Source: Geobacter sp. AOG1
GTDB taxonomy: Bacteria; Desulfobacterota; Desulfuromonadia; Geobacterales; Geobacteraceae
Assembly: GCF_019972315.1 (NCBI RefSeq)
Contig: NZ_BLIZ01000001.1
Coordinates: 2,517,521 to 2,581,520, forward strand
DNA length: 64,000 bases
Reading direction: 5' to 3'
Positions 34,788 through 44,427 of the stretch are shown piece after piece; the first letter of the stretch is position 1, and every line of letters begins with the position of its first letter. A program made the translations under genes and the position numbers. Under the pieces are notes generated by a model, which saw only the letters and a list, made by a program, of their open reading frames with translations, was not told where the DNA came from and did not search any database.

Positions 34788-36176
34788 ATGCGTCGTAACG
34801 GTGCGTTTTTCATAATGTTCTGTCTAATGTGTATGCTGATAGCGCATCCAGCTTTTGGTGCGCGGACTTCCCCTGACGGGGATACCAATAAGAAACAGCA
34901 TGTTGCCAAGAAGAAAAATAAAACCGGGACGGCAAAGAGCGTAAAGACGGCCAAAGTGAAGTCGCCCAAGAAATCCGCCGTGAAAAAGCAGGTTGTGGTG
35001 GAGAAGCGCAAACCTGTCTCGCTTTCCACCCCGATTGAACCGTCAGTTGGCGGCAGGGGAGTGGTCAGTGACATGCGCTACTGGTCCAATCCCGATTATA
35101 CGAGGATTGCTGTGAGCGTGGACCGGGAAGTGCAGTTCGAGTATCACCAGTTGCCGGCGATCAGGGAGGCGTCGGTGCCGCCGCGGCTCTATATCGACCT
35201 CAAGGGGACCCATGTGGCGCCCGGGGTTAAAGACATTCCCATCGGCGACGGCCTGCTGAAGATGGCCAGGATCGGCCAGTACCGTGCCGACACGGTGCGG
35301 GTGGTCCTCGACATGGAGAGCATCAAGGACTTCAAGATATTCACCTTTTCCGACCCCTTCCGTATCATTATCGACGTGAAGGGAGACCGTCGCGAGGAGT
35401 TGACCAAACCGCGGGAAACGATACTGACTCCCCTTGTTCCCTTAGCCCCGACCGTCAAGCCAGAATCCGTCGAGCAGAAAAAGCCACCCAAACCGGTTAT
35501 CGGCAAGGTACGGCGGATTGTGGTCGATCCAGGTCATGGCGGTCACGATCCGGGGGCATCCGGTGCAAATGGAGGGAAAGAGAAAGATGTGGTCCTCCAG
35601 ATCGGTCTCAAACTGGCGAAGCTGCTGCGGGACGAGTTGGGTCTCGATGTCGTCATGACGCGCTCGACCGACGTTTTTTTGGAGCTGCAGGAACGGACGG
35701 CCATTGCAAACAAGGTGGGCGCCGATCTGTTCGTTTCTATCCATGCCAATGCTGCTCTCAACCGAAATGTATCGGGGATCGAAACCTATTACCTGAATCT
35801 GGCCAAGACCGAGAAAGCGGCTCAGCTTGCTGCCAAGGAGAACGGCACCAGCCTGGAAAAAGTGAGTCTTCTGCAGGCTGTGTTGTTCGATCTCATGGCC
35901 AACTACAAGCTCAATGACTCGGCTCACCTGGCCGACGAAGTGCAGAAAGCCCTCTACCACAAGGTATCCGGAGGGTATGCAGGTGTGAAGAACCTGGGAG
36001 TCAAGCAGGGTCCCTTCTACGTTCTCGTGGGGGCCACCATGCCGAGCATCCTGGTGGAGACCGCGTTTCTCAGCAATGAAAAAGAGGAAGTACGCTTGCG
36101 GGACGCGCAATACCAGGATGCAACAGCCGCCGGGATAATGGGCGGTATCAGGGCGTATATGTCAAGCATGAAATGA
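34788..36176 (+). CDS. amiC: N-acetylmuramoyl-L-alanine amidase (AmiC type, AMIN + Amidase_3)
   Basis: The 462-residue protein has a signal peptide (about 1-24, cut near AFG-ART), a Lys-rich linker, an AMIN domain (about 85-195, RYWSNPDYTRIAVSVDR) and a zinc amidase domain (about 240-460) with DPGHGGHDPGASG, a second zinc ligand region SIHANAA and the catalytic-type Glu in VETAFLSN. It cleaves the peptide from MurNAc and separates daughter cells. The AMIN domain targets peptidoglycan or the division site. It overlaps closely with mutS (2-nt gap). Confidence 0.93.
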   Translation: MRRNGAFFIMFCLMCMLIAHPAFGARTSPDGDTNKKQHVAKKKNKTGTAKSVKTAKVKSPKKSAVKKQVVVEKRKPVSLSTPIEPSVGGRGVVSDMRYWSNPDYTRIAVSVDREVQFEYHQLPAIREASVPPRLYIDLKGTHVAPGVKDIPIGDGLLKMARIGQYRADTVRVVLDMESIKDFKIFTFSDPFRIIIDVKGDRREELTKPRETILTPLVPLAPTVKPESVEQKKPPKPVIGKVRRIVVDPGHGGHDPGASGANGGKEKDVVLQIGLKLAKLLRDELGLDVVMTRSTDVFLELQERTAIANKVGADLFVSIHANAALNRNVSGIETYYLNLAKTEKAAQLAAKENGTSLEKVSLLQAVLFDLMANYKLNDSAHLADEVQKALYHKVSGGYAGVKNLGVKQGPFYVLVGATMPSILVETAFLSNEKEEVRLRDAQYQDATAAGIMGGIRAYMSSMK

Positions 36177-36221
36177 AAGCTGCCGTTCGACGTGACTCGT
36201 CGAGCATACCAATGAGGGGTT

Positions 36222-38924
36222 ATGGAATTCGATATTAATCGCTACTTCCCCGACAGCACCCAAGTTGCCGGTGACGCGGGCCGGGCTACCTTTGAAGAGA
36301 AGCGCCCACTCTATCTTGCGGCCAGCAAGCATTTCCTCACCCATTACCGTGAGGAAATCAAGGCAAGACACCGGGAAGGGGCAAGCGGCAGAGACGTGGT
36401 GAAAGATATCACCACCATGACCGACACCCTTATCAGGAAACTGTTCAGTTCAATAACTCGTGACCTGGGCGGGAACCGTCATGGTAGGGGACAACTGACC
36501 CTGGTGGCGGTCGGCGGGTACGGGCGGGGTGAACTCAATCCCTATTCCGACATAGACCTCATGTTTCTCTACAGTGGCAGCGATCCGCAGCGTGTGGAGG
36601 ACATTGCCCAGAAACTCCTCTACTTCCTCTGGGACATGCGGCTGGATGTAGGGTATTCGGTGCGGACCGTCAATGACTGTGTGGAAATGGCACGTTCTGA
36701 CCTGACGGTGAAAACCGCCCTCCTGGATGCCCGTTTCTTGAGGGGAAGCCATCTCCTGTTCAAGGATTTCCAGAAGGTGATGCTGACCCAGGTTCTTTCC
36801 AAGGGGAGCGATACCTTCATCAAGGAAAAGCTTGCCGAAGTCCATAAAAGGCGCGAAAAGTACGGCTCGACGGTGTACACCTTGGAGCCGAACATAAAAG
36901 AGAGTGAAGGGGGGCTGCGGGACCTCCACTCCGCCATGTGGGTGGCTAAGATAAAATTCAAGATCGATGAGCCCCAGGAACTCATCATCAAGGGGGTTGT
37001 CACGGAAGAGGACCTGGCGCTCTACCACGCCTCCCTCGACTATCTCTGGAGACTTCGCAACGAGCTGCACTATCTGGCCGGGCGGAAGAACGACCAGTTA
37101 ACCTTCGTCGCCCAAACTCAACTCGCCCAGTTCCTCGACTACCGGGACAACGGAAAAGTACTGGCTGTCGAGGAGTTCATGCGGGATTATTATCTCCATG
37201 CGGCGCGGGTCGAGCATTTTTCTTCCATGCTCATATCCAAGTGTGTCTGGCGCGAAGAGGGAGCCAGCAGGCTACTTGGCTACTTCACTCGACGGCCGGT
37301 CGGGGAGGGGTTTTACGTCCTCAAAGGGGAACTGATCATCCCCGATGAAGCGGTGGTCGAGAAGGACCCGACCCGACTCATGAAGATTTTCGAGTACGCC
37401 CAGAAACACGGGGTCTCCCTCAACATAAAGGTGAAAGGGCTGATCAGACGCAGCCTCGATCTGGTGAATGACAAGTTTCGACGTAACCGCGATGTGAATA
37501 CTTCGTTCTTCAATATTCTCCGCTCCGACAAGGGGGTTCCTGAAACCCTCAAGTTGATGCACCATCTGGAATTTCTCAACCGGTTCATCCCCGAATTCGA
37601 ACGGATTTTCTGCAAGGTTCAGCATGACCTCTACCATATCTACACCGTGGATACCCATTCTCTGTTCTGTGTGGAGGAACTCTTTCTCCTCTGGAAAGGT
37701 GAGCATCGTGACGAACTCCCCCTGTTGACCCAGCTGGTCCAAGAGGTGGATAAGCGGGAACTCCTGTTTCTCGGGGTGCTGCTCCACGATATGGGAAAGG
37801 GGGAAGGGGGAGGCCATGCGGAGAAAGGGGCCGCAATGGTACCGACCATTGCCCGGCGGATGGGGTTGAGCAAGGAAGACAGCGAACGGCTGGAATTTCT
37901 GGTGGGGACTCACCTCCTCTTTGCCCATATCGCACAGCGTCGCGATCTGCACGATGAAAAGATGATCATCCAGTTTGCCCGCCAGATGGGAAAAAGCGAA
38001 AATCTGAAGATGCTCTATCTGCTTACCTATGCGGACATCAAGGGGGTGGGGCCGGACGTCTGGACCGAATGGAAGGCGCTTCTTATGCAGGAACTCTATG
38101 AGAAGGCTTTTCAGGTGCTGGAACGGGGAGATTTCCGGTTCGAAGCGAGCAGCGAGCGGGTGAAAAAGGTCAAGAGGTGTGTCGTCGAACTCTTGGAAAA
38201 CGACTATCCACCGCTGGTGGTGAAAGAGGAGCTGAAGGCCATCACGACTCGCCATCTGCTGGCCAATCCTCCGGCGGTGATCGCCGAGCACGTCCGTATT
38301 CTCCTGTCCCTTGAAGAACAGACCATGGTGATTCGGGTTGACCATGACATGGAGCGCAATTACAGCACCTTTACCATATGCACCCTCGACGTACCCGGGC
38401 TGTTTGCTAAGATAACCGGGGTCATGGCGGCAAACGGCATGAATATCCTTGGTGCCCAGATACATACGAGCCGGAACGGCAAGGCGCTCGATGTGCTCCA
38501 GGTCAATTCCCCCCAAGGATTCGTCATCACCGATGAAAGCCGCTGGAAAAAGGCCGAGGATGACATGCTCCGGGTTCTTACGGGTAAAATAAATGTGGGA
38601 ACGCTGGTGGAGAAGCGGCAGCGGCCAACCCTGCTGGCGGACCGGCCGAAGCCGCGGTTTCCATCCCGGGTCGAAATAGACAATGATGTGTCGGAGGACT
38701 ACACCGTCATCGACGTATACACCCATGACAAGGTCGGACTGTTGTACCGGATCACCAGTTCCCTTACCGACATGGGGCTCTATATCGGCGTCTCAAAGAT
38801 ATCCACCAAGGTGGACCAGGTGGCGGACGTATTCTACGTAAAGGACATTTTCGGCCACAAGGTGACCAGCCCGGAAAAACTGGAGGAGATCAAGGGGCGG
38901 CTTCTGGCCGCTATTGACGAGTGA
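36222..38924 (+). CDS. glnD: Bifunctional PII uridylyltransferase / uridylyl-removing enzyme
   Basis: The 900-residue nitrogen sensor has a nucleotidyltransferase domain with GGYGRGELNPYSDIDLMFL (about 98-116), a GlnD linker domain, an HD domain (LLHDMGKG with downstream HLLFAHIAQRRD) and two C-terminal ACT domains (about 710-785, 825-900). It modifies PII proteins according to glutamine level. All motifs look intact, so both activities are expected. The ATG follows GAGGGG. Confidence 0.96.
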   Translation: MEFDINRYFPDSTQVAGDAGRATFEEKRPLYLAASKHFLTHYREEIKARHREGASGRDVVKDITTMTDTLIRKLFSSITRDLGGNRHGRGQLTLVAVGGYGRGELNPYSDIDLMFLYSGSDPQRVEDIAQKLLYFLWDMRLDVGYSVRTVNDCVEMARSDLTVKTALLDARFLRGSHLLFKDFQKVMLTQVLSKGSDTFIKEKLAEVHKRREKYGSTVYTLEPNIKESEGGLRDLHSAMWVAKIKFKIDEPQELIIKGVVTEEDLALYHASLDYLWRLRNELHYLAGRKNDQLTFVAQTQLAQFLDYRDNGKVLAVEEFMRDYYLHAARVEHFSSMLISKCVWREEGASRLLGYFTRRPVGEGFYVLKGELIIPDEAVVEKDPTRLMKIFEYAQKHGVSLNIKVKGLIRRSLDLVNDKFRRNRDVNTSFFNILRSDKGVPETLKLMHHLEFLNRFIPEFERIFCKVQHDLYHIYTVDTHSLFCVEELFLLWKGEHRDELPLLTQLVQEVDKRELLFLGVLLHDMGKGEGGGHAEKGAAMVPTIARRMGLSKEDSERLEFLVGTHLLFAHIAQRRDLHDEKMIIQFARQMGKSENLKMLYLLTYADIKGVGPDVWTEWKALLMQELYEKAFQVLERGDFRFEASSERVKKVKRCVVELLENDYPPLVVKEELKAITTRHLLANPPAVIAEHVRILLSLEEQTMVIRVDHDMERNYSTFTICTLDVPGLFAKITGVMAANGMNILGAQIHTSRNGKALDVLQVNSPQGFVITDESRWKKAEDDMLRVLTGKINVGTLVEKRQRPTLLADRPKPRFPSRVEIDNDVSEDYTVIDVYTHDKVGLLYRITSSLTDMGLYIGVSKISTKVDQVADVFYVKDIFGHKVTSPEKLEEIKGRLLAAIDE

Positions 38925-38928
38925 TGCC

Positions 38929-39816
38929 ATGCACCACTACCTGGATTTGTTCCTGAATTATCTGCTGGTGGAAAAGGGGCTGGCGGCACACACCCTCGAG
39001 GCGTACAGTCGGGATATCGGGAAATATCTCGAATTTCTGACGACAGAGGGGTGCACGGCGGTCGACCGGATCCGGCCTCTTGACGTGGCGGCCTTCATTG
39101 CCCGGGAAAAAGATGCTGGCCTCGCACCCCGCAGCCGTGCAAGAGCTCTCTCGGCAGTCCGGATGTTTCACCGGTTCCTGCAGGTGGAACAGTACGCCGA
39201 CACCAATCCGACTTCCATCATAGAGGCGCCGAAGGTCATGGGCAAATTACCGTCAATCCTGAGCGGCCGGGAAGTCGAGAGTCTCCTCGCCGCGCCGGCA
39301 GGTACCGACTGGCTGCCGCTGCGAGACCGGGCTATGCTGGAAGTCCTCTATGCGACAGGTTTGCGGGTGTCGGAACTGGTGGGGTTGAGGGTGCGTGACG
39401 TAAATCTGGATGCCGGCTATCTCCTCACTATGGGGAAAGGTTCGAAAGAGCGGCTTGTCCCACTGGGTGAATCGTCGCGCAGTGTCCTGCGTGAATATGT
39501 CGGGGCGGTCAGGAACAGTCTTGACCGGCGGGGGGGCTGCCCGTATCTGTTCCTCAGTCGTCTCGGTGGACCCATGAGTCGGCAGGCGTTCTGGAACATC
39601 ATCAAGAAACGGGCGCAGGAGGCGGGGATACACAAGAATATTTCGCCTCACACCCTTCGTCACTCCTTCGCCACCCACCTGCTGGAAAATGGGGCAGATC
39701 TGCGGAGTGTCCAGATGATGCTCGGTCATGCCGACCTGTCCACCACCCAGATATATACCCATGTCACCCGGGAGCGATTGAAGCGTCTCCATGAGGAATT
39801 CCACCCCCGCGGATAA
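38929..39816 (+). CDS. xerD: Site-specific tyrosine recombinase XerD
   Basis: ATG at 38929 lies 4 nt after the glnD stop; an upstream TTG at 38914 overlaps glnD and is less likely. The 295-residue length is standard. Catalytic residues are visible: Arg146 in TGLRVSEL, His241-x2-Arg244 in HTLRHSFATHLLENGADLR, His267 in LGHADLS and Tyr276 in IYTHV. It acts with XerC at dif to resolve chromosome dimers. The SFATHLLENGADLRSVQ text fits XerD better than XerC. It is a chromosomal gene rather than a mobile integrase. Confidence 0.9.
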   Translation: MHHYLDLFLNYLLVEKGLAAHTLEAYSRDIGKYLEFLTTEGCTAVDRIRPLDVAAFIAREKDAGLAPRSRARALSAVRMFHRFLQVEQYADTNPTSIIEAPKVMGKLPSILSGREVESLLAAPAGTDWLPLRDRAMLEVLYATGLRVSELVGLRVRDVNLDAGYLLTMGKGSKERLVPLGESSRSVLREYVGAVRNSLDRRGGCPYLFLSRLGGPMSRQAFWNIIKKRAQEAGIHKNISPHTLRHSFATHLLENGADLRSVQMMLGHADLSTTQIYTHVTRERLKRLHEEFHPRG

Positions 39817-39870
39817 CGGCGATCACGTAACTTTGCTATTGAACACCATTTGAAAGGAATGCATAAAATT

Positions 39871-41067
39871 ATGAAATACATCGTACTGCTCGGCGACGGC
39901 ATGTCGGACGAGAAGTTGCCCCAATTGGGTGACAAGACCCCGCTGCAAGCGGCCAGAACCCCCCACATGGATTACATGGCAAGGCGGGGAAAGTTCGGCC
40001 TCGTCAGAACGGTCCCGCCCGGTCTTCCTCCCGGCAGTGACGTGGCCAATCTTTCGGTATTCGGCTACGATCCGCGGAGCTGCTACACCGGTCGTTCCCC
40101 CCTGGAGGCAGCCAGCATGGGTGTCAATCTGGGAAGCGGTGACGTGGCGTTCCGGGTCAACATGGTTAACCTCAAACCGACGGGAACCACCCTCATTATG
40201 CAGGATTATTCGGCCGGCCATATCTCCACCGAAGAAGCGAGGGAACTGATTGACGATCTGCAACGACAGTTGGGTGATGACGAGTTCCAGTTCTTCCCCG
40301 GCGTCGGCTACCGGCACCTGCTGGTCTGGCGCAACGGCAGGGACAAGCTTACGTCAACCCCCCCCCACGACATCACCGGCAAGAGCATCCTCGATTACTT
40401 TCCCCGGGGAGATGGTGCGGACAAACTTATCTGTCTGATGAATTCCTCCCAGATGGTCATGAGTCGGCACCCTGTCAACAAACAACGCATGGAAGAGGGC
40501 AAGCTGCCGGCAAACTCCATCTGGCTTTGGGGGCATGGCCGTTCGCCCCGCATGGAAACGTACAAGGAGCGCTTCGGCCTGAGCGGGGCGGTCATTTCGG
40601 CGGTGGACCTGATCCGCGGCATTGGTATCTATGCCGGTTTGGACATCATAAGGGTGCCCGGTGCTACCGGCTACATCGATACCAATTACCGTGGCAAGGC
40701 CGAGGCAGCGCTTACGGCTCTTCAGAGCCATGACTATGTCTACCTGCATGTGGAGGCGCCCGACGAGGCTGCCCACGGAGGCAACCTGGAGCACAAGCTG
40801 AAGGCAATCGAGGATTTCGATGCCCTGGTGGTGGGGCCTGTACTGGAAGGGATGCGGCAGTTTGGCGAGTACCGGATTCTCTGCACCCCGGACCACCCGA
40901 CGCCGCTTCGGCTTATGACACACACCTCCGAGCCGGTCCCCTTCATCATATACGGCGGGGAAGAGCGGGAAAACCCTGCTGTTGGAGGGTACGACGAAGA
41001 CGAAGCGCTCAAGACCGGCCTCATGCTGGTGGAGGGATTCCGGTTGATGGAGATGATGATGAAATAG
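39871..41067 (+). CDS. apgM: ApgM-type 2,3-BPG-independent phosphoglycerate mutase (or homoserine kinase analogue)
   Basis: ATG at 39871 starts on YIVLLGDGMSDE; AAAGGA is 13 nt upstream, and an ATG at 39859 is a possible alternative. The 398-residue protein belongs to the alkaline-phosphatase superfamily: LGDGMSDE with the metal-binding Asp, GLPPGSDVANLSVFGYDP with the nucleophilic Ser, HVEAPDEAAH and CTPDHPTP near the end. It interconverts 2- and 3-phosphoglycerate. In several bacteria lacking ThrB this family has been proposed as the homoserine kinase, so that role is open. A run of nine C is at 40358-40366. Confidence 0.8.
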   Translation: MKYIVLLGDGMSDEKLPQLGDKTPLQAARTPHMDYMARRGKFGLVRTVPPGLPPGSDVANLSVFGYDPRSCYTGRSPLEAASMGVNLGSGDVAFRVNMVNLKPTGTTLIMQDYSAGHISTEEARELIDDLQRQLGDDEFQFFPGVGYRHLLVWRNGRDKLTSTPPHDITGKSILDYFPRGDGADKLICLMNSSQMVMSRHPVNKQRMEEGKLPANSIWLWGHGRSPRMETYKERFGLSGAVISAVDLIRGIGIYAGLDIIRVPGATGYIDTNYRGKAEAALTALQSHDYVYLHVEAPDEAAHGGNLEHKLKAIEDFDALVVGPVLEGMRQFGEYRILCTPDHPTPLRLMTHTSEPVPFIIYGGEERENPAVGGYDEDEALKTGLMLVEGFRLMEMMMK

Positions 41068-41103
41068 CTCTTGCTGGGGATGAGATTTGAATTACATTGG
41101 CCA

Positions 41104-41146
41104 AATATAGGAAAAGGCGGGGAGATACCCCGCCTTTTCCTATATT
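41104..41146. terminator. Bidirectional terminator with 19-bp perfect stem
   Basis: AATATAGGAAAAGGCGGGG and its exact complement flank an AGATA loop. The arms carry CCTTTTCC and A/T-rich ends on both strands, so it can end the apgM transcript (+) and the Slp-like gene (-). The stop codon of the minus-strand gene is inside the stem. Confidence 0.85.
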
Positions 41147-41696
41147 ACTTGAACATCGGTGGTCCAGGGGGGCGAAACGGTGTGGGGCCGGTATCATAGC
41201 CGTAGTAATACGGATCGTGATAATAGTAGGGGTAAGGATTGGTGTAAAGATTATCGGTACCGGTGCTCCGCCAGGCATGGATTTCCCGGATGGCGATGAC
41301 CGGGTAGCTGTACTCGACCTCGTCAAGCATCTTGACTCGTTTCCCTTTAATTTCTCCCATCACGGTTACCAACCGCCCCGGCGCATAGATCATCCGGTCA
41401 AGAAAATCGGTGCTTGTGGCGAGGAAGCGGCCACCTGAAAACATGGTATCTTCCGGGTAGTAGTGGCCATCGAGTTCCATCTGGACCACTTCAAGGGTCC
41501 CTCCGTCCTTTGCATTACTAACGGCAGCGATTTTTCCTCCAAGTATGACATTCTTGCCGATGTAGCCGTCCGGATTCTGCTTGAGCTTTTCGTAGGGGAT
41601 GGCCGGGTCGGCAAGCTTCCGTCCCGATTCGCTGATCACCTGGGTGCAAGCGGTTACGTGCATAAGCACGACAAGCATGAGTGCAAGCCTCTTCAT
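41145..41696 (-). CDS. Slp-family outer-membrane lipoprotein
   Basis: ATG at 41696 follows GGAGGAAGG; an upstream in-frame extension to 41777 has no such site. The 183-residue protein has a lipoprotein signal with Cys in VLMHVTAC (about residue 17). The body has AIPYEKLKQNPDGYIGKNVILGG and TVMGEIKGKR, matching the Slp (starvation/stationary lipoprotein) family. The C-terminal 30 residues are rich in Tyr, Pro and Gly (YYYHDPYYYGY). Likely outer-membrane attached; function unclear. Confidence 0.85.
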   Translation of the reverse strand: MKRLALMLVVLMHVTACTQVISESGRKLADPAIPYEKLKQNPDGYIGKNVILGGKIAAVSNAKDGGTLEVVQMELDGHYYPEDTMFSGGRFLATSTDFLDRMIYAPGRLVTVMGEIKGKRVKMLDEVEYSYPVIAIREIHAWRSTGTDNLYTNPYPYYYHDPYYYGYDTGPTPFRPPGPPMFK

Positions 41697-41923
41697 TGCC
41701 CTTCCTCCTGTGAATTTCTGTTCCAATAGTAGCGGTTCCGCGGGGATTGTCAATCGAGGTTTCCTTGTGCTAGGCAACGCGCGTGAGCTGTGTTATACAG
41801 GATTGTATTAGCATGTTTTCATGGTTGTGGAGGGGGCGTGGGGAAATGTAGAATAGTCATGGAGCAACAGCTGTGGGAAACGGACGGCTGTTCCACGATG
41901 AGAAGTTAGGAAGGCAGGCGTCA

Positions 41924-44332
41924 ATGGAACGGCCACTTCTGCTTCCCCTGTTTGCGTTCATCGGCGGCCTCGTTGTTGCTGGCATTGCCGATATGTGTCT
42001 CTCCGCACAGTTTCTGCTGCCGTTGCTGGCAGTTGCATTGCTCTCAGCGTTTTGTGCCCGCAGTCTGCTGTTTCACACGGTCCTGTTCACCTTCATCTTT
42101 CTGCTGGGAAATCTTTCACTCCAGCCATACCTTCATCCCAATCTCCCTCCCTCCCATGTAGCCAATCTCCAAGCCAGCGAACCCACCGTCATGGAAGGGG
42201 TAGTTGTGGCGCGCCCCGAAATGACTGACAAGGGGTGGAGGCTGCTCGTCCAGTCCGAAGGTTTCGTCGATGGGGACTCCGTCAAACCGCTCACCGGAAA
42301 ACTCCTTCTGTTCATCAATGGAGGTGGTGATGATATTCTGACCGGTGACCGGGTGCGATGTCGTGTGCGCACCAAACTGCCACGGAACTACGGCATCCCC
42401 GGCGAATTCGATTATCCCCGGTATCTGGCGTACCGCGACATCTTTGCCACCGGATTTGTTGCTACCGGAGAGGACGTCATCCTCACCCGCCGTGGCGTTG
42501 CCTATCCTCTGCAACAAAGGGTTGACGCAGTTGCACGAGAGTTGGGGCGTTTTGTTGACACGGTGGTGCCCCGTCCCGAGAACGGCATACTCAAAGCCGT
42601 TCTCCTGGGTGAGAGGGGAGGGGTGCCCAAAGAGCTGGAGGACGCCTATACGAGGAGCGGTGTCAATCATATCCTTTCCATATCCGGTTTTCATGTCGGC
42701 ATTATTGCCCTGTTCCTGTTTCATCTGCTGTTCATGGCTACCCGCAGTTCGGAATTTCTCATGCTCCATCTGAATCTGCGTCGCACCCTTCTGCTCTTTA
42801 CCCTGCCAGTATTGGTGTTCTACCTCTTCCTGTCCGGTGCGGCACCCGCCACAGCCCGGTCGGTTCTCACCATTGCCGTGTATGTGATAGCCCTGGCGCT
42901 CCAGAGGGAGACCGACCCGCTCAATTCGCTCCTCCTGGCGGCCCTGGTTATCCTTGGGATACATCCGCCCGCCATTTTCGATCTGTCATTCCAACTCTCC
43001 TTTCTTGCAATCTGGGGGATACTGGTACTTGTCCCACTCTTTAACCGACCCTTTGCCGGCAAGATCGGCAGTGTTGCGGAAAAGGGGCTTCTCTTCTTCT
43101 TCGTGTCCGTCGCCGCCACCCTCGTTACCCTCGTCCCTGTCGCCTATTATTTTCACCGGGTTTCCATGACGGGGCTGGTGAGCAATTTTATTATCGTGCC
43201 GCTCATGGGTTACGGCGCGGTAGTTCTCGGGTTTTCCGCGCTGCCATTCGTCTATCTAGCCCCCTCTATGGCAAAATTTCTTTTCCTCGGAGCGGCATTC
43301 CTGATAAAAATCTCGGACTGGTTCATACTCCATCTCTCCAGGATTCCCGTCGGGACTTTTGTCAATCCCGACCGGACCGACCTCTTGCTGTTCTTTTCTG
43401 CCCTGACAGTCTTCACCTTCATCCCTCACCGCCGGCTGAGGTCCGGAGGGGCGACGCTGTTGACCGCCGCCCTGACCGTTCACCTTTTCTGCCTCCCCGA
43501 TCCCGGCGCAGGGAAATTGCGGATCAGTTTTCTCAGTGTCGGTCAGGGGGATGCCACCCTTATCAGATTTCCTGGCGGGAAAACCATGCTGGTGGATGGT
43601 GGAGGGAATGCGCGCGGCGGGTCGTCCGATGTGGGGGAACGACTCGTTGCCCCGGCCCTCTGGAAAATGGGGATATCGACTATCGATTATCTGGTATTGA
43701 CCCATCCCCATCCCGACCATTGTCAGGGGCTGGCTTTTGTCGCGAATAATTTCAGAGTTCGCGAGTTCTGGGAGGGGAGTGAAAAGAGTGCGTATCCGGA
43801 ATACGTTGCCCTTAAAGAAATACTTACTGCACGAAACGTCAAAACTAGAATAGTAAACGCAGATTCCCGACCGTTCACCATTGACGGAATCCAGATAGAA
43901 CCGCTCGCCCCTTTCCGCCAGGTCGAAGGCAGTGGGGGAAACCTTCCCGGAGACGTAAATGATAGTTCGCTGGTGTTTCGTCTGGTGGCAGGTGCAACAT
44001 CCGTCCTGTTCACCGGCGATATCGGAGCAGCTACCGAGTCGGAATTGCTCAGGCGACATGCCGCTGTGCAGTGTACCATGCTTAAGGTGGCCCACCATGG
44101 CAGCAGATTTTCATCATCCCTCCCTTTCCTCAAGTCGGCAACTCCCCACTACGCCGTCATATCGGCCGGTTACGGCAACAGCTTTCATCTTCCCGCCCCC
44201 GAGACTGTTTCAAATTTCCTGCGAAACGGCATAACGGTTTTCAGAACCGATCTTGATGGTACCATTGAAATGGAGTGTGACGCACGGGGAGAAGGTGCCA
44301 GTATTGCAACGTTGGCAGGGCATTTTAATTGA
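41924..44332 (+). CDS. comEC: ComEC/Rec2 DNA-uptake channel protein
   Basis: ATG at 41924, after AGGCAGG, starts directly on the first helix; a GTG at 41873 is an alternative. The 802-residue protein has N-terminal helices and a DUF4131/OB-like domain (about 25-180), the Competence domain (about 210-480, GVNHILSISGFHVGIIALF) and a C-terminal metallo-beta-lactamase-like domain (from about 535) with LTHPHPDHCQGL and VAHHGS. It transports single-stranded DNA inward during transformation. All domains are complete. The DNA-uptake partners are not in this window. Confidence 0.92.
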   Translation: MERPLLLPLFAFIGGLVVAGIADMCLSAQFLLPLLAVALLSAFCARSLLFHTVLFTFIFLLGNLSLQPYLHPNLPPSHVANLQASEPTVMEGVVVARPEMTDKGWRLLVQSEGFVDGDSVKPLTGKLLLFINGGGDDILTGDRVRCRVRTKLPRNYGIPGEFDYPRYLAYRDIFATGFVATGEDVILTRRGVAYPLQQRVDAVARELGRFVDTVVPRPENGILKAVLLGERGGVPKELEDAYTRSGVNHILSISGFHVGIIALFLFHLLFMATRSSEFLMLHLNLRRTLLLFTLPVLVFYLFLSGAAPATARSVLTIAVYVIALALQRETDPLNSLLLAALVILGIHPPAIFDLSFQLSFLAIWGILVLVPLFNRPFAGKIGSVAEKGLLFFFVSVAATLVTLVPVAYYFHRVSMTGLVSNFIIVPLMGYGAVVLGFSALPFVYLAPSMAKFLFLGAAFLIKISDWFILHLSRIPVGTFVNPDRTDLLLFFSALTVFTFIPHRRLRSGGATLLTAALTVHLFCLPDPGAGKLRISFLSVGQGDATLIRFPGGKTMLVDGGGNARGGSSDVGERLVAPALWKMGISTIDYLVLTHPHPDHCQGLAFVANNFRVREFWEGSEKSAYPEYVALKEILTARNVKTRIVNADSRPFTIDGIQIEPLAPFRQVEGSGGNLPGDVNDSSLVFRLVAGATSVLFTGDIGAATESELLRRHAAVQCTMLKVAHHGSRFSSSLPFLKSATPHYAVISAGYGNSFHLPAPETVSNFLRNGITVFRTDLDGTIEMECDARGEGASIATLAGHFN

Positions 44333-44356
44333 CACTGTTCTAAATAATCTGATACT
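44329..44356 (+). promoter_or_regulatory. Promoter of the gacA-like gene
   Basis: TTGACA (44329-44334), overlapping the comEC stop, is followed after 16 nt by GATACT (44351-44356). The A+T-rich leader to the ATG is about 65 nt. Confidence 0.5.
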
Positions 44357-44427
44357 TTAACCAGTCGAATTACAGTTAGTTTATAAATAATATCTCGTTT
44401 CATATTTGTATTCAGGAGAGCCGCTGC

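Noticed and set aside
37272-38726. 484-codon open frame on the minus strand inside glnD
   Set aside because: It is antisense to an intact, motif-rich glnD; its translation has no recognisable domain and looks like codon-bias shadow.
38929-39816. Tyrosine recombinase as evidence of a mobile element or integron
   Set aside because: Length, motifs and housekeeping context fit chromosomal XerD; no attachment repeats or cargo are seen.
43256-44098. Long minus-strand frame inside comEC
   Set aside because: Overlaps conserved ComEC domains; no family features.
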